Below are positions 1-7,108 of a DNA stretch of 31,437 nt, piece after piece (position 1 is the first letter of the stretch; every line of letters starts with the position of its first letter). The position numbers were made by a program, and so were the translations under genes. Below the pieces are notes generated by a model. It made no database searches. It was not told where the DNA came from and saw nothing but the letters and a program-made list of their open reading frames with translations. This stretch comes from Saprospiraceae bacterium UBA3362. GTDB taxonomy: Bacteria > Bacteroidota > Bacteroidia > Chitinophagales > Saprospiraceae. The DNA lies in NCBI GenBank assembly GCA_002360455.1, contig DEQQ01000032.1:1-31437 (forward strand). The letters are read 5' to 3'.

Positions 1-2
1 AT

Positions 3-431
3 ACAATCTTATTTACAGTAGTATTCAAAGCATTGAAGAAAACAGAAATAGATCAAATCCTAGGAATCACAAGCGATATAACAACAGCAGAAGCATACAG
101 CACAGAATCAGAGACGAAGGCGATTAGATTGGGAGTAAGATCGAAGAAAGGAGTTGTGGAGGCAGGAATATTTGAGTTGTATCAAAACAATCCGAACCCA
201 TTCAACAAAGAGACTGTAATAAGTTTCAGATTACCGGAGGCCTCAGCAGCGAAATTGACAGTGTATGATGTAACAGGCAAAGTGATCAGAGTATATGAGC
301 TAAAAGGAGTAAAAGGCGTGAATGCAGTGAAGATAGAGAAAGCAGAATTGAATAATATCAATGGTTTAGTTTACTATCAGTTGGATGCAGCCACATACAC
401 CGCCACAAAGCGAATGATGATCAGCGAATAA
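3..431 (+). CDS. C-terminal end of a secreted protein with T9SS type A sorting domain (5' end outside window)
   Basis: The reading frame is open from the first full codon of the window, so this is the tail of a larger protein; the TTG at 33 is probably not its start. The last ~85 residues contain ELYQNNPNPFNKETVISF, then LTVYDVTGKVI, and end in KRMMISE. This is the hallmark of the type IX secretion C-terminal domain (NPNPF motif, beta-sandwich, basic end) that targets Bacteroidota proteins across the outer membrane and is cleaved at the surface. The functional part of the protein lies upstream and is not visible. The T9SS domain supports a Bacteroidota host, and the wording of this region recalls Saprospiraceae surface proteins. 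Confidence 0.85.
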   Translation, partial: TILFTVVFKALKKTEIDQILGITSDITTAEAYSTESETKAIRLGVRSKKGVVEAGIFELYQNNPNPFNKETVISFRLPEASAAKLTVYDVTGKVIRVYELKGVKGVNAVKIEKAELNNINGLVYYQLDAATYTATKRMMISE

Positions 432-496
432 AAACCCAGGTCATCTAAATTTCTGACATTTAATAACCAAAATAAAGGAAAAAAGTAAAAGTAACC

Positions 497-546
497 ATCA
501 CTTAATTTAGATTGATTTATAGATCAAAATGCATAAATTAAGTGAT
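497..546. terminator. Inverted repeat between convergent genes, probable bidirectional terminator
   Basis: A perfect 13-bp inverted repeat (ATCACTTAATTTA and TAAATTAAGTGAT, 24-nt loop) sits between the plus-strand T9SS gene and the minus-strand pyrR region. There is no clear T-run, so terminator function is inferred from its position between convergent genes. Confidence 0.5.
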
Positions 547-585
547 GATTGCTTTAGTATAATTTCCTATTAGAATTGAATTATT

Positions 586-783
586 TTACTTTACGATTAT
601 ATTGAATTCTTCAGTTTCAATAGCAGAAAATTCCCATGCCCGTTTATGAATTAAGCGGATTTTTGTCTGACCTTTAGATAGTGCGTTTATTCTAAAACTA
701 GTCTCATTAGGAGCCCCTAATGGCTTGGTGTCTTTACTTGCTGCGCTATCTTTTTTGAGGAGGTCTACGTTGAGGAAGACAAA
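586..783 (-). pseudogene. Start-less remnant of a chagasin-like cysteine protease inhibitor (I42)
   Basis: Directly behind the pyrR stop codon (TAG), the same minus-strand frame stays open for 65 more codons before TAA. It has no ATG, GTG or TTG codon. The translation contains LGAPNETSFRINALSKGQ, then TKIRLIHKRAWEFS, and ends EEFNIIVK. This resembles the C-terminal half of chagasin-family inhibitors: a Gly-rich turn, then a strand leading to an R-P-W-like motif, here RAWE, and a last strand. The N-terminal NPTTGY part is missing. The most likely reading is a truncated gene left beside pyrR. A fused or stop-readthrough extension of PyrR is possible but less likely. Confidence 0.5.
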
Positions 784-1278
784 CTAGCTCAATTCAACTT
801 TCCATTGATTTATTAAACTCAAATCCACTTCAATATTTTCTTTTGTAGTGGTAGCCAATTTTAAGCCTACATAATCGGCGTGAATTGGAAATTTCTTGTG
901 CATTCTCTCCAACAATACGGCTACTTCTACTTGACGTGGCAGTTGATCCATTATGGCTTTGAATGCATAAAATATTGTGCGTCCCGTACTTGCTACATCA
1001 TCACAGATAATAATCCTCTTATTTTTTATTTCCTTTGGGCTAATGTCTATCGTAACTTCTGAATCTAGTGGAGATGCAGGATTTAATCTTATTTGTGCCA
1101 ACGAAATTTCAAGATCTGATTGTTGTCTGATTTGATCTGCCAACAGTTGAGCAATATGATACCCTTTATTGTTAATTCCGGCTAATACTATGGTCTTATC
1201 TTCTGAATGTTTTTCAACAATCTCACTTGAAATTCTAACTAATTTTTGCTCAATTTGATTTTGATTTAAAACTAACAT
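784..1278 (-). CDS. pyrR: PyrR-type phosphoribosyltransferase
   Basis: A 164-residue type I phosphoribosyltransferase. The PRPP-binding loop reads IIICDDVASTGRT (about residues 89-101). The later segment LERMHKKFPIHADYVG matches the PyrR family, which carries a similar L.DRGHRELPI.ADYVG signature. PyrR proteins act on uracil and PRPP, and in some bacteria bind the pyr mRNA to control pyrimidine operons. The PyrR-like Arg-Gly is replaced here (ERM-HKK), so RNA-binding attenuation should not be assumed. It is monocistronic, with a good -7 box about 30 nt upstream. The gene ends in TAG, followed in frame by a chagasin-like remnant. Confidence 0.8.
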   Translation of the reverse strand: MLVLNQNQIEQKLVRISSEIVEKHSEDKTIVLAGINNKGYHIAQLLADQIRQQSDLEISLAQIRLNPASPLDSEVTIDISPKEIKNKRIIICDDVASTGRTIFYAFKAIMDQLPRQVEVAVLLERMHKKFPIHADYVGLKLATTTKENIEVDLSLINQWKVELS

Positions 1279-1307
1279 CGCGATTTAATTTATCAGACAA
1301 AGTTAAA

Positions 1308-1315
1308 ATTTTTCT
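1308..1315 (-). promoter_or_regulatory. Bacteroidota -7 box for the pyrR-like gene
   Basis: The minus strand reads TAACTTTG, a full match to the Bacteroidota primary sigma factor -7 box TAnnTTTG. It would start transcription about 20 nt upstream of the ATG at 1278. No clear -33 element is seen. Confidence 0.55.
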
Positions 1316-1426
1316 TTTGTTATGGTAAAGCAATGACATACTGCCACCTGTTGAAAAAAATCCAACAAATTATGTTTTCAAAATTGGATTCTGAGCAAAA
1401 CTTCTAGCTTAAATTTATTTCTGTGA

Positions 1427-1509
1427 GGAGTCTGGAGGGCTTGGTCACACCAAGGGTGTGACGGAGTGAAACGAACCCCGTAAGACTCCGACCCATGTAA
1501 TCATGGGTC
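1427..1509. repeat. Structured intergenic element with nested and adjacent hairpins
   Basis: An outer stem GGAGTCT (1427-1433) / AGACTCC (1483-1489) encloses the hairpin GTCACACC-AAG-GGTGTGAC (1444-1462). A second hairpin, GACCCATG-TAAT-CATGGGTC (1490-1509), follows at once. It is clearly more GC-rich than the surrounding intergenic DNA. It lies between the 3' end of the TonB-like gene and pyrR, both on the minus strand, so it may end transcription or be a dispersed REP-like element. No second copy is seen in the window. Confidence 0.45.
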
Positions 1510-1524
1510 ACAGCCAATTTGTAT

Positions 1525-2535
1525 TTATTTAATTTGATTGGTAATTCCTATTGATTTGTAAGTCACCAAACCACATTCTTTCTTAGGGGCATTGGACTTA
1601 GATTCAAACTTGGAAGCTTTCATTACCTCCAATGCTTTTTTGATAAAAGGAATGTCTTTGCTGGCGGACATCTTTCTATTGAATCTGCAATAGGTTACAT
1701 CACCATCTCTGTTTATACAGATATCAAAAACGACCATCTGAGGAGTAGGTGTGGCCAAAGATTTAATATTTGGAGAATATACTCTCTTGCGTTTAAGTGG
1801 GCCCTCTTCTTCAAAATCTACGCCAACGCCATCTCCTGTCCCAGAACCTGTGCCATCTCCGGAACCACCTCCTGTTCCATTTCCTCCGCCTGTGCCTGTA
1901 GAATTACCTGCACCTGTGCCGGATCCTGTGTTGGAATCACCTGCGCCTTGACCTGATCCTGATCCGGTGCCGGAACCGCCACTGCCGGGATGGTCGTCAT
2001 CTCCGGAGGAAGAGCTGGTTGTGGTGGAGCTTGGTTTTGTGGTCTCAGCGGGAACTACCACTTTGGTAGGCGTGGGAGTTGTAGAAGTTGGATCAACTTT
2101 AGCCGGGATTTTTATTGGTGGTGGAGTAGGGAGCTTTACGACGTCAGGTTCAGAACTTGCCACAATAGGGGGAGGAGTTTTGATAGGAGTAGGTGTTGGT
2201 TCTACTTCTTTTACTTCGACTTTCTCCTCTGCAACAGGCTCAGGTTGAGGTTGTGGAGTTTGCTCTTGATTTCCTTGAGAACCCCCTTCCAATTCTTCCA
2301 AACCGGGAGCGCCTTTGGAGCCGCCGGCATCTTCGTAATCCTTAATCCTCTCTGCGGGAATCATATCTATAAGACTCAAATAGGGAGGTGCGTCAGGATC
2401 TTCCTCAGGTTTAATCTCAAATTTTAAGAAAAAGATCATCAACAAAAGCAATAAAAGGATTGAAATAGAGCTTATAAAAGCCTTTATGCTATTGGATTGT
2501 TCTGTTTTTACATAACTGAAATACATCGCTGACAT
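1525..2535 (-). CDS. TonB-like energy transducer with long Pro/Gly/Ser linker
   Basis: 336 residues. A short cytoplasmic N-terminus precedes one transmembrane helix at about residues 19-42 (ISILLLLLLMIFFLKF). A periplasmic linker of some 200 residues follows, first Pro/Thr-rich and acidic, then almost wholly Gly/Ser/Thr/Asp (about 175-240). The C-terminal ~90 residues contain TPQMVVFDICINRDGDVTYC and an alpha-beta pattern resembling a TonB C-terminal domain. TonB-like proteins anchor in the inner membrane and pass proton-motive force to outer-membrane receptors. No ExbB/ExbD gene lies nearby, and the C-terminal domain is divergent, so the partner is unknown. Confidence 0.65.
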   Translation of the reverse strand: MSAMYFSYVKTEQSNSIKAFISSISILLLLLLMIFFLKFEIKPEEDPDAPPYLSLIDMIPAERIKDYEDAGGSKGAPGLEELEGGSQGNQEQTPQPQPEPVAEEKVEVKEVEPTPTPIKTPPPIVASSEPDVVKLPTPPPIKIPAKVDPTSTTPTPTKVVVPAETTKPSSTTTSSSSGDDDHPGSGGSGTGSGSGQGAGDSNTGSGTGAGNSTGTGGGNGTGGGSGDGTGSGTGDGVGVDFEEEGPLKRKRVYSPNIKSLATPTPQMVVFDICINRDGDVTYCRFNRKMSASKDIPFIKKALEVMKASKFESKSNAPKKECGLVTYKSIGITNQIK

Positions 2536-2598
2536 ATCCTGTGTTTAAGTGATTAGACCTACTAATAAAGCCGAAAAGTATAAAAATTTTGTTAAATA

Positions 2599-2811
2599 TT
2601 ATAAATTTTTTCTATTTGTAGTGAAAAAGTAAACAGTACTTAATCCCAAAATAATCATGAGCAATTTGACTGTTGAAGCAATAAGAAATCCCATATTGTC
2701 AAGCCAGAGCATATAAGTTAACTGGACTCCCACTAAACTAAGGATTATTGACAAAAATCCGATAATAAAGCAAAGGAAACCAAGAACAAGCACAATTGAT
2801 TTTTTATCCAT
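2599..2811 (-). CDS. Small two-TM membrane protein
   Basis: 70 residues with two hydrophobic segments, about 7-29 (VLVLGFLCFIIGFLSIILSL) and 42-62 (FLIASTVKLLMIILGLSTVY), and a basic tail (TTNRKNL). I do not recognise the family. It has its own upstream -7 box and is divergent from the HMG-CoA lyase gene. It could share transcripts with the downstream TonB-like gene, 63 bp away on the same strand. Confidence 0.55.
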   Translation of the reverse strand: MDKKSIVLVLGFLCFIIGFLSIILSLVGVQLTYMLWLDNMGFLIASTVKLLMIILGLSTVYFFTTNRKNL

Positions 2812-2836
2812 CAGTAGTAAAACGTTAATGTCAAGA

Positions 2837-2844
2837 CAAAAGTA
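2837..2844 (-). promoter_or_regulatory. -7 box for the small membrane protein
   Basis: The minus strand reads TACTTTTG, a full match to TAnnTTTG, ending about 25 nt upstream of the ATG at 2811. It forms a divergent pair with the box at 2887. Confidence 0.5.
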
Positions 2845-2886
2845 TTTGGATACTTGGAATGATTAGATCATGCTTGGTTTTTGCAT

Positions 2887-2894
2887 TATCTTTG
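2887..2894 (+). promoter_or_regulatory. -7 box for HMG-CoA lyase, implies near-leaderless mRNA
   Basis: TATCTTTG matches TAnnTTTG and ends only 6 nt before the ATG at 2901. Transcription would start at or next to the start codon. This is the main reason for choosing 2901 over the in-frame ATG at 2859. Confidence 0.55.
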
Positions 2895-2900
2895 CATTCA

Positions 2901-3770
2901 ATGAGTCAACAGCAGTCTATTCAATTTGTTGAGTGCCCGCGTGATGCTATGCAGGGTTGGAAGCATTGGATTCCAACAGAAACAAAAATCAATTACCTTA
3001 AACAATTGCTCAAAGTTGGCTTCCATACATTGGATTTTGGTAGTTTTGTTTCTGCCAAAGCAATTCCGCAAATGAAGGATACACACGAGGTTGTAAAAGC
3101 CCTTGAAAATCATAAAAAAGACTGTCAATTGCTGGCTATAGTTGCCAATATAAGAGGAGCAGAAGAAGCTCTGAGTTATTCTTTTATAGATGTAATAGGA
3201 TATCCCTTTTCTGTCTCAGAAACATTTCAGCTACGGAATACCAATGTTGGGATTCGGGAGTCTTTTGATACGGTCAAACAATTGGCTGATTTATGTCACC
3301 AAAAGAACAGAGGTCTAGTAGTTTATTTGTCTATGGCTTTTGGCAATCCCTACGGAGATCCTTGGAACGCAGAATTGGTGATGAAGTGGTTGGAGTTGAT
3401 AAGTCAAGAGCGTATCACTGTAATTTCACTGTCAGACACCATTGGAGTTGCATCTCCGGAGAGCATATCTTATTTATTCAGTAAAGTTATTCCTCAGTAC
3501 CCTCAATTAGAAATTGGAGCTCATTTTCATTCGACTGTACAAACTTGCATATCAAAACTTGAAGCAGCATACAAAGCAGGTTGCCGAAGATTTGATGGAG
3601 CATTAAAAGGATTGGGTGGTTGCCCTATGGCAAAAGATGAACTTGTAGGAAATATGCCTACCGAACTAATGATAGATTATTTTCTCAATCAAAATATGGA
3701 TCTTCCAATTGATGTTGCTGAATTACAAAAAAGCCTAATTTTATCATCACAAGTTTTTACCCTGAGCTAA
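2901..3770 (+). CDS. Hydroxymethylglutaryl-CoA lyase (HMGL-like TIM barrel)
   Basis: 289 residues from the chosen start. The N-terminus VECPRDAMQG corresponds to the E-x-(G)-PRD-G-x-Q motif of HMG-CoA lyases, holding the catalytic Arg and a metal-binding Asp. GAHFHST gives the metal-binding His pair. GGCPMAKDELVGNMPTE matches the GGCP...GN..TE signature with the catalytic Cys. The enzyme cleaves HMG-CoA to acetyl-CoA and acetoacetate in leucine breakdown. Usual family length is about 285-300, so it is intact. The second position of ECPRD (Cys in place of Val) is slightly unusual. It overlaps the next gene by one base (TAATG), so the two are probably co-translated. Confidence 0.85.
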   Translation: MSQQQSIQFVECPRDAMQGWKHWIPTETKINYLKQLLKVGFHTLDFGSFVSAKAIPQMKDTHEVVKALENHKKDCQLLAIVANIRGAEEALSYSFIDVIGYPFSVSETFQLRNTNVGIRESFDTVKQLADLCHQKNRGLVVYLSMAFGNPYGDPWNAELVMKWLELISQERITVISLSDTIGVASPESISYLFSKVIPQYPQLEIGAHFHSTVQTCISKLEAAYKAGCRRFDGALKGLGGCPMAKDELVGNMPTELMIDYFLNQNMDLPIDVAELQKSLILSSQVFTLS

Positions 3771-4201
3771 TGATTATTCGAGAAATTGAATACGGAACTC
3801 CTGATTTTGATGAAGCATTAAAATTGAGAACTGATGTCCTTAGGAAACCTTTAAATTTGATGTTTAAGGAAGAAGAAATCGAAGAAGAATACAAGGAATA
3901 TCATATTGGAACTTTTACAAATGGTTCAAACCTTATAGCCGTATTGTCATTGAGACCGATTGATACAAAAGAGATAAAAATGCGCCAAGTTGCTGTAAGT
4001 CCCAATTTTCAATACATAGGAATAGGGAAGGAGCTGGTCTATTTTTCAGAACAATTTTTAATAAAAAAGAATTTTAATAGGGTAAGCCTTCATGCACGTG
4101 ATACTGCAGTGCCTTTTTATCTAAAGTTAAATTATCTCATCAAAGGAGATGTATTTGAAGAAGTCGGAATTCCTCATGTAAAAATGTTCAAAGAATTCTA
4201 A
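3770..4201 (+). CDS. GNAT-family N-acetyltransferase
   Basis: 143 residues. The central stretch MRQVAVSPNFQYIGIGKEL is the acetyl-CoA-binding motif A of the GNAT fold (beta4, then a Q/R-x-x-G-x-G/A-like loop, here QYIGIG). It is followed by the beta5 strand VSLHARDTAVPFYLKLNY typical of the family. The substrate cannot be told from sequence. Its start overlaps the HMG-CoA lyase stop codon, so it is probably translated from the same mRNA. Confidence 0.8.
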   Translation: MIIREIEYGTPDFDEALKLRTDVLRKPLNLMFKEEEIEEEYKEYHIGTFTNGSNLIAVLSLRPIDTKEIKMRQVAVSPNFQYIGIGKELVYFSEQFLIKKNFNRVSLHARDTAVPFYLKLNYLIKGDVFEEVGIPHVKMFKEF

Positions 4202-4206
4202 AACTA

Positions 4207-5118
4207 TTATATCCATTCACCGTACACTTTAATTTTATCTGCGTTTTGAACTCTGCTTTTAGCTTGTTCGATATCGCGAATATAAATGGCATTTTCTTCC
4301 TCCGGAATATCCAAAATTTCTTGAAATTGGCGATCGAAAGGAAAGTACAGATAGGGTTTGAATCCAAAACTTAATAATGCATTGTGAATATCATCTGAAT
4401 TACTATTGTATTTTAAAGACAATTTGCTGAGTTCAATAATGATGCAGTTAAGTGAAGTATTGGCTAAGAAGGAGGAAGCTCCTTTGATTATTTCTTTTTC
4501 ATATCCTTCTACATCCATTTTTAAAGCCTGAATTGAATGATTGAAAAATTGAGAGTCCAATGTTGATTGATGAATATTTATACCATCGACCCAGTCAGAT
4601 TGATTTGTAATTATAGAATTTTGAGTATCCAATGAATTGTTCAATTTGATCTCAGCCTCTTTTGCTCCTAAAGCAAATTCATAAGTTGAAATTAAATTTT
4701 GCAATTGGTTTAACTCGATATTTTTCTTAAGTTGAACCATGGATTTAGGATGTGGTTCAATAGCATAAGAATGACATTCTGTATGAGAGCTTGCAAGGGT
4801 AGAATAGATCCCAACATTAGCTCCAATATCCATAAAGCCATCCTTTTTCTTTAAATAATGCAATAGAAAAATCTGGAATTCAAATTCTCTTAAACCACAT
4901 AAATAATTATTTCTACTGCTGATTGAATTTTTTGTGATCAGAAACTGTAGCTTATTGGTAAGATTTGCAATGAAGGGTTTACGAAGAATCAGATGGAAAA
5001 ATTTTAATTTCAATAATCGACAGGCAAAGCGAAAAGGGTGTTTCTTTATCAATGGTAATTCAAACAGCTGAATGAACTGGTTTACTTTTTTTTGTATCAG
5101 TTTGATAAGATAGTTCAT
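4207..5118 (-). CDS. FkbM-family SAM-dependent methyltransferase
   Basis: 303 residues. The SAM-binding motif I is MDIGANVGIYS (about residues 96-106), followed by AIEPHPKSMVQLKKNI (motif II, acidic ribose ligand). Further on, ALKMDVEGYEKEIIKG is the FkbM-specific motif. The ~70-residue N-terminal part is basic and hydrophobic and unlike the rest. FkbM enzymes methylate hydroxyls on sugars or polyketides. The neighbour upstream on the same strand is a glycosyltransferase ending 5 bp away, which suggests a shared role in surface glycan modification. The acceptor is unknown. Confidence 0.8.
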   Translation of the reverse strand: MNYLIKLIQKKVNQFIQLFELPLIKKHPFRFACRLLKLKFFHLILRKPFIANLTNKLQFLITKNSISSRNNYLCGLREFEFQIFLLHYLKKKDGFMDIGANVGIYSTLASSHTECHSYAIEPHPKSMVQLKKNIELNQLQNLISTYEFALGAKEAEIKLNNSLDTQNSIITNQSDWVDGINIHQSTLDSQFFNHSIQALKMDVEGYEKEIIKGASSFLANTSLNCIIIELSKLSLKYNSNSDDIHNALLSFGFKPYLYFPFDRQFQEILDIPEEENAIYIRDIEQAKSRVQNADKIKVYGEWI

Positions 5119-5123
5119 TAAAA

Positions 5124-5930
5124 TTAATCTATGACTAATTGTTGTAAGCCTTTAAGGCATTTGACATGGTTTTCTTTCTGTTTGGAATTGCATAACTCAT
5201 AATTCTTTTGCACCTTATCTTCGGAGTAAGATTTTGGATGATAGAGATGATATACTATAGCTTTGTTTTTCATGGATTTCGATTTCAATCCTGAAGCTTT
5301 CAGTCTCCATTCAATATCGACATCTTCTCCAACTCCAGCATAAATGTAGTCCATATCAAAACCGTTTACAGCCAATAAATCTTGCTTGCAAACAGCCCAA
5401 TTTCTCCCCACCAATCCTTTTACAGGCTTAAAACTCAAAGGAAAATATGGAAAGTATATTCCATCTTTTAGCTTGTTTGAATCTGACCAAAATAAACTAC
5501 AGCTTGACAGATCATTAATTGTTAGACTTTGGAGAATGTTTTGTGTAAATTTAGGACCTAACATTACAGCTCGGCCTTCGCAGATGTACCCCGGAATAAT
5601 CTGGTTAACATAATTCTTTGCAAAGTGCCTATGTGGAATGCAGTCGCCATCAATAAAAACCAATTTGTCGGTTCTTGAAGTTTGAATTGATTTATTGAGC
5701 ATTTCATTTTTTCTAAATCCTTGGTCCAACTTTTGAAATGTATGTGAAATTTCAAATGAGTATTTTGATTTATTCTCTGATAAAAACTTTTTGGTCTCAT
5801 CGTTTGCATCATCTTCAGACAGTATAACTTCAAAATCCATAAAGCTTTGATTCTGCAAAGCTTGAAGGATCAACTGTAGATTAGTCAGAGCTTTATAATA
5901 GGAAATAATTATAGTAATTTTTGGTTTCAA
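5124..5930 (-). CDS. Family 2 glycosyltransferase
   Basis: 268 residues. The N-terminal GT-A fold begins ITIIISYYKALTNLQLILQA. VFIDGDCIPH supplies the DxD-like metal and nucleotide-sugar site. GVGEDVDIEWRLKASG is the acidic acceptor and base motif (ED..W) common to GT2 enzymes with a galactosyltransferase-like C-terminal part. It probably transfers a sugar to a surface polysaccharide or glycoprotein. It is the first gene of a two-gene unit with the FkbM methyltransferase and has an upstream -7 box. No signal peptide or TM helix, so it should act in the cytoplasm. Confidence 0.8.
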   Translation of the reverse strand: MKPKITIIISYYKALTNLQLILQALQNQSFMDFEVILSEDDANDETKKFLSENKSKYSFEISHTFQKLDQGFRKNEMLNKSIQTSRTDKLVFIDGDCIPHRHFAKNYVNQIIPGYICEGRAVMLGPKFTQNILQSLTINDLSSCSLFWSDSNKLKDGIYFPYFPLSFKPVKGLVGRNWAVCKQDLLAVNGFDMDYIYAGVGEDVDIEWRLKASGLKSKSMKNKAIVYHLYHPKSYSEDKVQKNYELCNSKQKENHVKCLKGLQQLVID

Positions 5931-5963
5931 ACTTTGACAGATTTAGATTTGAAAAATGAAAAG

Positions 5964-5971
5964 CAAAATTA
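5964..5971 (-). promoter_or_regulatory. -7 box for the GT2/FkbM unit
   Basis: The minus strand reads TAATTTTG, a full match to TAnnTTTG, about 33 nt upstream of the ATG at 5930. It marks the last host-like signal before the element. Confidence 0.45.
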
Positions 5972-6074
5972 GGGGAATTAAATTTCATATTATGATTTTG
6001 TCCCATAATTTATACTATGCAATGTATGATATAATATTACATAATGTATAATAATAACTTACAAATAAAATATA

Positions 6075-6509
6075 CTACTTTTCGCTTTTTGATTCCAATT
6101 CCGCTATTCGGGAATACAGCATATCAATTTCCCGGGACTTGGAGATACACTCCTTTGTTTTAGCCTCTAGGTCCTTTTCCATCTGTTGATATTGCCTCAA
6201 GTCAACATTTTGGAAAACAGTATCTTCGCCGCCTTGGTAAACCATTAATAGAGGAGTAATTAGGTCAACTTTGAAGTAAAAGGCTGCCTCGAGTAGTTGA
6301 TAGGTAGTTCCGTAGTATGGTCTCTTAACCCTATCATACAAGGCTTGGCGCTGAACTCCAAGGTCTGCAGCGATATCCTCGACCTTTTTTGAGTTTGTTT
6401 TTATACAATTGTCGATCATGGCGCCGAAATCAATACCAAATTTTACATTTCTATAACTCTTTGGCGTAGTGGACTTTACAGCTCTTTTTTTTCTAGTTTT
6501 TGGATTCAT
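6075..6509 (-). CDS. HTH regulator with C-terminal coiled coil, repressor candidate
   Basis: 144 residues from the ATG at 6509; an in-frame ATG at 6536 would add nine. The N-terminus is strongly basic. The middle part, VEDIAADLGVQRQALYDRVK, reads as a helix-turn-helix (A-x-x-L-G-V-x-R-x-x-L-x-x-R). The C-terminal 45 residues (DLRQYQQMEKDLEAKTKECI and on) predict a coiled coil, suggesting oligomerisation. It is divergent from a Cro-like gene across an AT-rich gap, the classic layout of a temperate phage switch. Calling it the repressor is inference from position and domain type. Confidence 0.6.
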   Translation of the reverse strand: MNPKTRKKRAVKSTTPKSYRNVKFGIDFGAMIDNCIKTNSKKVEDIAADLGVQRQALYDRVKRPYYGTTYQLLEAAFYFKVDLITPLLMVYQGGEDTVFQNVDLRQYQQMEKDLEAKTKECISKSREIDMLYSRIAELESKSEK

Positions 6510-6589
6510 ACGGATAGTTGTTTTGACAAAGATCAAATATTTTTTTACTTTCGTACGTTCTAAAATTTTTATTATGTATTATTTTATAG

Positions 6590-6597
6590 TACATTTG
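6590..6597 (+). promoter_or_regulatory. Early promoter -7 box of the Cro-like gene
   Basis: TACATTTG matches TAnnTTTG, 14 nt before the ATG at 6612. A GTACG motif lies 37 nt upstream of it (6553-6557). The promoter at 10772 has the same box and a GTACG at nearly the same distance, suggesting shared control. Confidence 0.5.
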
Positions 6598-6611
6598 TGA
6601 AAATTTAAATT

Positions 6612-6911
6612 ATGACAAAATCAGCAACTCAACTTGGACAGACTTATCGATGGAAGTCGCGTAACGTTCTAGACAGAACACCATCTACCGAAAGGAATAT
6701 TCTTCCTTGGCTAAAATCTAACAATCCTGATTTTCTTACAAGCTACAAACAGAATAAAGATTTCAGAATTGCGCTTATTAGCGCAAATCTAAGTATTACA
6801 ATATTCACAAGAGTACTGAATAACCATTGTGTACTCTCAATTGATGAATTTCTTAAAGTATGCAAAGCCATAGGTGCAGATCCATTTGATATAATCAATT
6901 GGAAAAAATGA
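6612..6911 (+). CDS. Cro-like HTH protein
   Basis: 99 residues. The C-terminal 55 residues (FRIALISANLSITIFTRVLN, then VLSIDEFLKVCKAIGADPFD) follow the pattern of the XRE/Cro family HTH domain: recognition helix, then the helix ending in an 'A.G.DP.D' turn. The N-terminal ~45 residues are basic and may be disordered. As first gene of the rightward early operon, facing the repressor candidate, it is likely a transcriptional regulator. It overlaps the next ORF by ATGA. Confidence 0.6.
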   Translation: MTKSATQLGQTYRWKSRNVLDRTPSTERNILPWLKSNNPDFLTSYKQNKDFRIALISANLSITIFTRVLNNHCVLSIDEFLKVCKAIGADPFDIINWKK

Positions 6912-7108
6912 ATCCGGAATTAAGAAAACTCGAACAAGACAAAGAAAGAGCTCTCAGGCAAAAATACAGTCTTGTAAACTGCTCAATGTCTGATAAGGAT
7001 AGGGCAGTCTTGTCTCATTTTTATACAATAAAACTTATACAAATAAATGAATCAATCTCAAAACTCAGTAAACAATTGCTACTCAACATCAATACTTCAA
7101 AAAATTGA
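6908..7108 (+). CDS. Small charged protein between regulator and primase
   Basis: 66 residues, starting at the ATG that overlaps the preceding TGA. Rich in Lys, Glu and Leu, probably mostly helical (ELRKLEQDKERALRQKY), with no motif I know. Its last 62 bp overlap the start of the primase gene in another frame, which suggests translational coupling. Function unknown. Confidence 0.5.
   Translation: MNPELRKLEQDKERALRQKYSLVNCSMSDKDRAVLSHFYTIKLIQINESISKLSKQLLLNINTSKN

Noticed and set aside
1751..2427. Several open frames opposite and alongside the TonB-like gene
   Set aside because: They are shadows of the Gly/Ser/Pro-rich linker; the minus-strand frame has the TM helix and TonB-like end.
6000..6026. 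dif-like site (CCATAATTTATACTATG) at the left edge that could explain integration without an integrase
   Set aside because: The region is highly AT-rich, the right edge shows no matching site, and the resemblance to a Xer site is too weak to call.
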